From Dacryopinax spathularia (lineage: Eukaryota > Basidiomycota > Dacrymycetes > Dacrymycetales > Dacrymycetaceae): a stretch of 64,000 nt of DNA. Below the pieces are notes generated by a model. That model was not told the DNA's origin and did no database searches. It saw only the letters and a program-made list of their open reading frames with translations. Of the stretch, positions 56,797-64,000 are shown one piece after another. The translations under genes were made by a program, and so were the position numbers. Each line of letters begins with the position of its first letter. Position 1 is the stretch's first letter. The stretch lies in assembly GCA_037974965.1 (NCBI GenBank), contig JBBPFI010000006.1, positions 1,612,001 through 1,676,000 of the forward strand. The letters run 5' to 3'.

Positions 56797-57519
56797 AGCT
56801 CGCTTCGAAGCAAGGTCGTTCAAGCGGCAGTAAGAGCTGAGCTAAGTTCGAGGAAAGCAGCATTTCAACATTGTCGAGCAAGCTTCATATACTCTGCAGA
56901 GCGACGACCCGACCGTATCCTCGCCAGAGCACGGTCGGATGTTGCCGTCCGCCTAGCGAGGCACACGAGCACACGAGCACAGGTCGAGGAGCATCAAAGG
57001 AGCACCAGATCAATATCGCCGACAGACAGACTGAATTGTTACTTGCGCGTTCGCGTACCCAAAAGCTACCCCACAGAGGGTAGGAAGAGCGGAGGCGCCT
57101 ATTTATGGAATCGTTGGAATGTCGGCTGTTTCACTCCTCGGCGCGCAGGAACGTTCTACCCGCTGAGCAGGACGTCGTGGGCACCAAGCACGTCGCATCG
57201 CCGACCGAAACTTGCGGTATTATGATCCAGTCCGACTCCGATCGAGCGATGTTCGTATGGAGAGTTCGGACCTCGCGGTGGGGATTACATAGCTGCGGCG
57301 TGGATGATTTGTCGGAGATGGCCGAGCCGAAGGAGCGGATTTATGCTTCCGATCTATCGGACGTAAGAGTCGAGCTTTCGGCGATAAGGAGAGGGCATGC
57401 AAGCGGGTTTTGTTTTTCTAGAAAAACAACATGTTTTACATGTCCTCCAACCAGCTACCTCTTGCCGAGCACAGCCAACCAAGGAAACAAAGCCTCTAAA
57501 TCCGACGAATAGTCCGAGA
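56797..57519. other. Spacer between tandem methyltransferase genes
   Basis: 723 bp containing the MT-B promoter and MT-C 3' flank. A short repeat GAGCACACGAGCACA occurs near 56965-56980. No gene was seen. Confidence 0.5.
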
Positions 57520-58556
57520 TCAAGCGATGTTCTTCTTCCTCCCCCAAACGCAGTACAGATCCACATACAACCCGTTCTCCGGATTCATGATCTCCCTCAC
57601 CATAGGCTCCACGACCCTCTCGTCAAACCCGAACCTCCTCATGGGTTCGCTGACCGTCCGTGCAGCATCGATGATCCCGTCTCTCATCCCTCGCCCGATC
57701 ACGTGCAGGCGTTTGTCGGCGGGCCAGTCGCCCATCGGTACAGGGACTACGGTCTCGCACGTCTGGGTGAACTGATGACTTGCCAGGAGATGCGGGGCGA
57801 ACTTCATCCCGGGTCTGCAGTCAACGCCGTTCTTCTCTCCATAAGCGTTGAAGATCGCTAGTGCGAGAACGCAACAGTCGGGAACGCATTTACCGGGTGC
57901 AGCGCGGTACACAAGGTCTTGGTCTTCGAACATCACTATTCCCCCTGGGACGGTCGAGGCGATCGCTTTGTCCATGAGGGAGCGGAAGTTGGGTATGTGC
58001 ATGCAGACGAAGCGGCAGTGGACTATGTCGAAAGTATTGTCGGGGAAGGGCCAGGGGTCGTGGATGATGTTCAGGTTGTGGAAGGTGAAGTTCGGTGGTT
58101 TGTCCCTGCGTCCTAGGTCAGCCAAATGCAACATCACCCCGCCGGCTTCACGCCGCCTACATGGCCCGATGGAGGGCAGAACGTGGAAGAGAGAGACATA
58201 CGCAAGCACAGGCTCAACAACGTCAACCCCAACAACCTCCGCTCTCGGGAACTGCCTCGCCACCTCCGTCGCCCACGCACCCGTCCCAACCCCGATCTCC
58301 AGTATCTTCTTCGGGTTCTCGGGCCAAGGAGCACCAACATTGTTCCCACCGAAATAGGCTTTGATGGAATTGTGCTGCGCGTTTAGGCGTTGGATTTCAG
58401 GGGATGTTATTCCTGCCTTGTGCCGATGTTAGATTGGCTTGGGGGAAAGCGGGAGGGACGTACGGCCAGAGGATAGGTCGTGTCGACGTTATGGTACTCG
58501 AGGTTCTTCTCCCCGTTCTGCACCGACGCATGGGCAACACCAACACCAGGTGCCAT
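57520..58556 (-). CDS. LaeA-like SAM-dependent methyltransferase MT-C
   Basis: The start at 58556 gives MAPGVGVAHASVQNGEKNLE, then YHNVDTTYPLA. Exon 2 has RLNAQHNSIKAYFGGNN, the SAM-binding KILEIGVGTGAWATEVARQF and AEVVGVDVVEPVLA. The last exon has KPPNFTFHNLNIIHDPWPFP, FDIVHCRFVCMHIPNFRSLM, VPGGIVMFEDQDLVYRAAPG, RPGMKFAPHLLASHQFTQ and PMGDWPADKRLHVIGRGMRD, and ends LYCVWGRKKNIA. All SAM-fold motifs are present and the frame is open. It is divergent from the SLC35F6-like transporter. Two cysteines in GKCVPDCCVLALA are specific to this copy. Confidence 0.9.
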
Positions 58557-59407
58557 CGTTGCGAAAGACCGTAGAGCAGGACGTTGCAGACGGGCAGCCT
58601 GAGCGCGAACTGTAACTGGCTCAACGTCCGTTCATACAGGCCGTATAAGTACACCAACCCATCCCACATCCGCGGAATAGAGGGCGGATGTCGCTACCCC
58701 AAGCATAGATCACTCGAACACAGAGAGACATGAGAGACAAGTAATAAGCTGACAAGTCCAGACGTCGCCGGCCGAAGAATCTAAATAGTAAGCCCTGGTT
58801 GGCATGGTTCGCTGCGACTTCCGCAGAGAGTGCCGAGCTGGATCAGATTCTATAGTATGTTGCGGGCTTCATTCTTCCTGCATCAGACAGCGTTGCATAA
58901 CGGTTCATCCAGAGCACATGAAGCTGAATACACCAACAAGCGCCGGGCGGGGAAGCAAGACGTTTCGAGCGGCAACACCGGAGATTCCGATCGAGCCCGT
59001 ACCCCGGTCGAGACAAGATATATGGTCGCACCGGCGCCTAAGAGAGGGCAAGATAACAGAGCATAATTCTAAGCCAGACTGCAGACTTTCAATTGCGCCG
59101 GCCGAAACAGGCAACAAGGGAGTCAAGAGGAAGGAAGGGAAGGAAGACTCCACCTCGAAGGCCAACTCCGCGGGGTATGTTATTGCTGGCTGTGTGCTTA
59201 CGTGAGGTACATAGCCACTGAAGTAAACAGGGATCAGCCGACCTCCTGATGAGTAGGGGTTCGGATCAGGGGAGGCGTGTTTGGGGTTCGAGGTGTACGT
59301 ACTCGCCTTGCTCTATACTCCTGCTAGTACTGGTACAACTGTCTTGAACACCTGTCTGCTGCTTAGCTTGAGAGTCTATTGCATTACTCCGAGAGACAGT
59401 CGCAAAG
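58557..59407. other. Divergent promoter region, MT-C and transporter
   Basis: 851 bp between divergent starts. TATAAG-like sequence lies near 58645 on the plus strand. No gene called. Confidence 0.45.
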
Positions 59408-61043
59408 ATGCCGCAGCCTGCATATGTGCCGTTCCTCGTGGCGGGCATGCTCATCACCGGTAAGTCATCCAACCGAGCACAGTCGCTCGAAATAGGCACG
59501 AAGCTAACGTGGCCCTCTACGTGCAGGGTGCTCCAACTCCCTCCTCTCCAAATGGCAAGACATGATCTGCGTCGAGGGCTGCACGCCCTCCGACGACCGG
59601 CCCATCATGCTTTTCGAGCAACCCGTCTGGCAGACGCTCCAGATGTTCGTCGGGGAGATGCTCTGCTTCCTTCCCGTGCTTGTGCAGTATATCCAGTCCC
59701 GCCGGACGCGCATTCAGCTGTCGGAAGGGACGAGAGCGACCGTGCCGGTGGACGATGATGAGGATTTGGAAGAGGTGGCGGAGGAGAGCACGTTGACTAG
59801 TGTGGAGAAGGCCAGGCCGATGACGGGGTGGAGGATGTGCTTGTTGTTCTTTCCTGCGTTCTTCGATATCTGCGGGACAACTGTGCGTTCTGCTCTCTCC
59901 CCCCAACCCATATTCCGAAATTTACTGACATGCGCGTAGTTGATGAACGTCGGCCTGCTCTACACGCCAGTATCGATCTACCAAATGACGCGCGGCGCGC
60001 TCGTCCTCTGGGTCGGGCTGTTCTCCGTCCTCTTCCTCCGCCGCAAACTCTGGCTCTATCAATGGCTCGCCCTGATCACCGTGATGACCGGCGTATGCAT
60101 CGTCGGTATCGCCGGGAGCTTCGCCAAGGAGAGGGGGATCGTGCCCCAGAAACCGGAGGAAGTGGGCGAGGCGGTTAGGATGGTCGTGAGGTGGTTGATT
60201 AAGGTTAGGGCGGAGAAGGAGGAGAAGCCGGCTACGGCTGTGGCTGTTGGGGTGCTCTTCGTGCTCTTTGCGCAGATTTTGTTCGTCTCTCCATTTTCTT
60301 TCCAGTAGTACCAGGCTGACGCTCGGCCAGCACCGCCTGCCAATTCGTCGTCGAAGAAAAGATAATGGAACGCTACTCCATCGGTCCCCTCCTCGCCGTC
60401 GGGCTCGAAGGCTTCTTCGGCGCCCTAACAACCCTCATCGGCATGTTCCCGCTCTCGTTCCTCTCCCACCGTTCTCCATTCTTCGACTTCCCCCGTGGGT
60501 GGGCCCAGATCATCAATTCTCCGCCGGTGTTGTGGGGGAGCGTGGCTATTGCGTTGAGTATCGCGATGTTTAACTTTTTTGGGTTGAGCGTTACGCGGCA
60601 TGTGAGCGCTACGGCCAGGAGCACGACGGATACGTGTCGTACGCTCGGGATCTGGTACGTACATCCTTCTCTCTCATATACGGAAGAGCAGAGGTGGCTG
60701 ACCTTATGCGTGCAGGCTCGTCTCCCTCGGCCTAGGCTGGGAACACCTCACCTACCCCTGGTCCCTCCTCCAAGTAACCGGTTTCGCCCTCCTAGTATAC
60801 GGCACATTCCTATTCAACAACCTCGTCTCACCTCCCCGTTTCCTCCGTCCATCCACTACACCGCTCGAGGACGAAGGGCTGGTAGCGGGGAGGGATAGGG
60901 AAGATAGAGAGGAGGAGAGGGGGCTGTTGAGCGAGAGGGTGTTGAGGGATACGGCGGTGCTGCCGGCGGATTTGGGGCAGGCGGGGTTTGATGTCGAGCC
61001 GCCGCCGGCGTTGGGTCAGCCGGCTAGGGCGAGCACGGACTGA
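59408..61043 (+). CDS. SLC35F6-like membrane transporter (DMT superfamily)
   Basis: A multi-pass carrier of the drug/metabolite-transporter superfamily, likely in Golgi, lysosome-like or vacuole membranes. It starts MPQPAYVPFLVAGMLITG, then across an intron CSNSLLSKWQDMICVEGC. The next segments are LQMFVGEMLCFLPVLVQYIQ and CLLFFPAFFDICGTT. After an intron comes the family core LMNVGLLYTPVSIYQMTRGA, then WVGLFSVLFLRRKLWLYQWL, ITVMTGVCIVGIAGSF, VEEKIMERYSIGPLLAVGLE, and WGSVAIALSIAMFNFFGLSV followed by TTDTCRTLGIW. The last exon reads LVSLGLGWEHLTYPWSLLQV and ends in an acidic tail at 61043 (QPARASTD). About ten spans; the substrate is unknown. Confidence 0.88.
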
Positions 61044-61858
61044 GCGCGGTCAGAAGGACCGCTTCAGCTGGATCAGGACGAGCCCTCTGTGATCGTGCGG
61101 TCGAAATCATACCGGACTGCCTGTAACTTGGATCGCATATCGTATTTCTCACTGAACATTGTACTATACACCCTTGAATGCATTCCCATCACTCCATTAG
61201 CTGCAGAATTCATTCATCCTTCTCAGACCTGTGGTATTCCTCCCTGGGGCGAACAACGCTCGTCAGTTAGCGAGCTTGCAAGGCCCGTCGTAACGTGACC
61301 TCCCAAGCCCTACCCAAGTCTCACGCACGTTCCTGACCGCATCTCGATAATCCCCTCGATCAGCTCTGTCAGCTTCTCTTACTCTCTTCCGCATTGTCCA
61401 GTCAGCGGGTCCGAAGCACTCCAGCTTCGATCACAAACGCACGTGACCAAAAGTCACCTTAGACCCCTCTCCTCGTCAGATCACGTTCCCCTGACGCGAA
61501 TGACGGCCTATGACCTCACCCTCTTCGCACTCTACGCTCACCTGCGCTCATCTCGACCCCGACTCTCCAAGCACTTCCTCGTGAGTGCGGAGAATGAATA
61601 ACTATGAGCACATGAACCACGCTCATTCTGGCGCGATCACTACGCTCCAGAGCTCCAGAGGGAGGTTTGGAGCGGGCGATGCGATGGTGTGATCCCCCAG
61701 AAGGGGGAACGTGACCCAGCTCTCCCCCTTCTCGAGAGCATATAAGAACCCCCAGCCACGCCCTCCCAGAAGGGCAGATCGATCATCTGTACTACCACCA
61801 ACACCCCAAGAACTACTACTATCACTACCAAGAACCTTTGATCACAAACTAACCAACC
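61044..61858. other. Promoter region of the glycine-rich protein gene
   Basis: 815 bp. It contains STRE-like sites AGGGG (61702-61706) and CCCCT (61725-61729) just before a TATA box, suggesting stress-responsive expression. No gene was seen. Confidence 0.5.
61741..61746 (+). promoter_or_regulatory. TATA box of the glycine-rich protein gene
   Basis: TATAAG 118 bp before the start codon, followed by an A/C-rich leader (ACCACCAACACC) with no upstream ATG between it and the start. Confidence 0.6.
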
Positions 61859-62864
61859 ATGTCTGATAACTACGGAAACGTGGGCGACCGTTCGCTCGGC
61901 CGCGATTCAGGTTCGTTCCCCGCACTTCTCTCTATGCATATATGTGCATATATACTGATACTTGCGGGGCGTAGGCTACGACCGTCAACAGAACTTCGAC
62001 TCCACTGGTGCTTACGGAAGCTCGACGAATCAGGGCGCTGACGAGTCTTTCGGCCGGGGCGGAACCGGCGCCGGTGTGGCCGGCGGCTACTCTGGCCAGG
62101 GGAACTACCAGGGCGGTGACAGCAACCAATTCGGGTCTGTTAACACTTCTGGCGGAGACTCGGGCTACGGAGGGAACGCCGGAGGGCCCGGGAATACGGG
62201 CGCGTTTGGAGGACAGGTGGGGGATGATACGGTTGGTGAGGGGAGGAGGCACGGGCACCATCATCAGGGGCGGGACGAGGCCTTTGGAGGCGGGAACCAG
62301 GGTACCGGCGTAGCAGGAGGAGGATACGGAGGAGCCGGTGATTCTGGGTTCGGCGGCGCTGGGGACTCTGGGTTCGGTGGGCAGGGCGGCGGACCCGGGA
62401 ATGCTGGTGCCTTTGGCGGGCAGACCGGAGGTGACTCGGGCTTTGGGTCGAGCGGTACTGGCACCGGCGGGTTCGGGAACACCTCTGGAGGAGGGTACGG
62501 TGATCGTGCGCAAGGGGGTGGGTTCTCCAGCTCTGGAGGGACTGGGGTTGGCCCTGCTGGGGATGCGGGTGATGGAGGGTACGGCGCCCAGGGCGGGCGA
62601 TACGGTACCGGCTCCGGCTTCGGCGATACAACTGCCGCCAGCGGGCAGACGGGCCAGGCGTGGGACACTACGAACGCCACTGGTACCTCTTCCGGTGATC
62701 CCACCTATGCGGGCGGCGCTGGTGGTCGTTCCGGAGGATATGGCGGTGACTCCGCTGACGACTCTGGCTATGGAGGCGACTCGGGCTCTGGCCAGCAAGG
62801 CGGGAAACCGGGGATTGGGGAGAAGATCAAGCAGAAGGTGCAGGAGGTTAAGGAGAAGTTCTGA
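61859..62864 (+). CDS. Glycine-rich low-complexity protein
   Basis: Exons 61859-61910 and 61975-62864. It starts MSDNYGNVGDRSLGRDS and continues GYDRQQNFDSTGAYGSS. Nearly the whole chain is Gly/Ser/Asp/Gln-rich with imperfect repeats such as AGDSGFGG (twice in a row near 62335-62385), GGPGN(T/A)GAFGGQ and GGYGGDS. Only the last 18 residues differ, a short amphipathic basic helix (GIGEKIKQKVQEVKEKF). There is no signal peptide or RNA-binding domain. The composition resembles stress-induced hydrophilic proteins of mushrooms, and the strong TATA and STRE-like promoter supports inducible expression. The function cannot be read from sequence. Confidence 0.85.
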
Positions 62865-63206
62865 GCTGGGGCGAACGCGCCTTTTTGTGGTGTATGGATA
62901 TGACTGAGGTAAAAGTGAACGTGTAACAGAGTAGCTGTATGAAATAAGAAGAATGCGCGCCTTGCAGGATATATGCTCCAGTCTCAGATGGCCAGGCTGC
63001 GTCATGAGGTCTGCTGCCCCCAACCCTCCTCCAGGCTTATGGTGCACGGATTATAGTGGGTACATATGCATGCGCGATAAAGTGATGATATAGTACAATG
63101 CCTCGAACAGACTCCTCACACATCATACACCTTCAACCTCCAACCGTCCATCGACGTCCAGCCAGCCCCAGGTCAGCCCAGCCCAGCCCGTTCAGAAAGA
63201 GCCGGC
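62865..63206. other. Convergent 3' spacer
   Basis: 342 bp between the glycine-rich protein gene and RPC11. 3' UTR sequence only. Confidence 0.5.
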
Positions 63207-63791
63207 CTAGTTCTCCCGCCAATTATGTCCACACATCGAGTTCGTACACCGATAGACTACATCCCAGTCAGCATGTTCCTTTCCACCCGGATCGAAAGGA
63301 GAGAGCTGGTGGGAAAGAATAGGTAGGTTGACACTCACAAGTCGTCATAGGCTCATCCGCACTCCTAATCTGCATCTGCATAAAATACGCCCTATCATTC
63401 CCGCATTTATCGCATTGCGCTACACGCCCAATCAGTCAACTCATCCAACTCATCCAGCCGCCCGTACACCCGGCGGAGGCTACGAGGCGGGAGGTAGAGA
63501 AAGGGGGACGCACCTGATGTCGAGTCGGCGTCTTTCCAGGCCTCTTCACCACCTAGGACGTCGTCCACCTCTTTCCGCTTTAACCGGGTGCGGGAAGACA
63601 TCTGTTTTGTGATGGGGAACTCGTAGGGACAGGTCGGGCAGCGCCATTTGTTTCTCTGCGCGCAAGCATCAGCACATCTGCACCAGTCGCTCCAGGCTGT
63701 AGGAACGGGGACGGATGGGGAAAAGGTAGGGACGTACACCTGTGTCGGCAGCGATGATGAGGATGTTGGCGCAGTTCGGGCAGAAGAGCAT
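63207..63791 (-). CDS. RPC11: RNA polymerase III subunit RPC11 (C11, POLR3K)
   Basis: The small zinc-ribbon subunit needed for transcript cleavage and termination by RNA polymerase III. Four exons: 63791-63738, 63655-63514, 63419-63339 and 63256-63207, all GT-AG. It starts MLFCPNCANILIIAADTG with the first zinc pair. Exon 2 has RNKWRCPTCPYEFPITKQ and the invariant LKRKEVDDVLGGEEAW. Exon 3 reads AQCDKCGNDRAYFMQMQIRS then ADEPMTT, which carries the catalytic acidic hairpin (RSADEP). Exon 4 gives FYRCTNSMCGHNWREN and the stop. The length of about 109 residues is the family's normal size. This is a solid single-copy eukaryotic marker. Confidence 0.96.
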
Positions 63792-64000
63792 CGTCGTCTG
63801 CCTCGAGAGCAAGGACCGAAAGAGGTTGACCACAGGGAGGACAGAGGGAGAGGACGGGCGCCTAAACTCGAAAAGAGCGCTGGAAAGTGCACGGAGGCAT
63901 TCCCAAGCGCTTCTCAGACGCGCCTCTCCCTCGCGCACGACCATAGCGCGACCATCCGCTCCGCTGAACAGCAGCAGCAAAATCAACAAGGATGGTACGC
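63792..64000. other. RPC11 upstream region
   Basis: 209 bp to the window edge. An open frame continues upstream of the RPC11 start but lacks family features, so it is treated as 5' UTR or promoter. Confidence 0.4.

Noticed and set aside
1-64000. CRISPR arrays, rRNA genes and bacterial operons
   Set aside because: No regular spacer-repeat pattern or rRNA sequence seen, and the genes have introns typical of a fungal nucleus.

Overview
The window is nuclear DNA of a filamentous basidiomycete, most likely an Agaricomycete. The evidence is the many short (about 45-80 bp) GT-AG introns, fungal-type housekeeping genes (RNA polymerase III subunit RPC11, DBF4, a PIC2-type phosphate carrier, SNX3, bL31m), and expanded families of UDP-glycosyltransferases, phytanoyl-CoA-dioxygenase-like enzymes and LaeA-like methyltransferases. 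No rRNA, tRNA or CRISPR array was found. All exon boundaries are read by eye.

Layout. 1-7.3 kb: three minus-strand GT1 UDP-glycosyltransferases (UGT-A, -B, -C). The middle one is broken by a clean internal inversion of about 443 bp. 8.5-14.3 kb: a core block of bL31m, SNX3, phosphate carrier and one PhyH-like dioxygenase. 14.3-17 kb: AT-rich gene desert with tandem repeats. About 17.1-25.1 kb: a mobile element with a DDE-integrase gene and two other large genes of unknown function. 26.4-33.8 kb: three more UGTs (UGT-D, -E, -F) of a second subfamily. 34.3-39.3 kb: a DUF7053-like protein and a tandem pair of PhyH-like dioxygenases. 39.6-49.0 kb: a Rieske/AIF-like oxidoreductase, a secreted aspartic-protease-like protein, DBF4, a 0.59 kb palindromic MITE-like element and a LETM1 protein. 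50.5-58.6 kb: three LaeA-like methyltransferases and a seven-helix membrane protein. 59.4-63.8 kb: an SLC35F6-like transporter, a glycine-rich protein and RPC11.

The six UGTs, three Fe(II)/2-oxoglutarate dioxygenase-like genes and three methyltransferases are all potential tailoring enzymes. They could oxidise, methylate and glycosylate small lipophilic molecules. No polyketide synthase, NRPS, terpene cyclase or P450 is visible, so a single pathway is only an inference. The strongest unusual signals are the inverted exon in UGT-B, the three-gene integrase element, the near-perfect inverted repeat at 46.7-47.3 kb, and two in-frame start codons in the AIF-like gene that would give proteins with and without a mitochondrial presequence.
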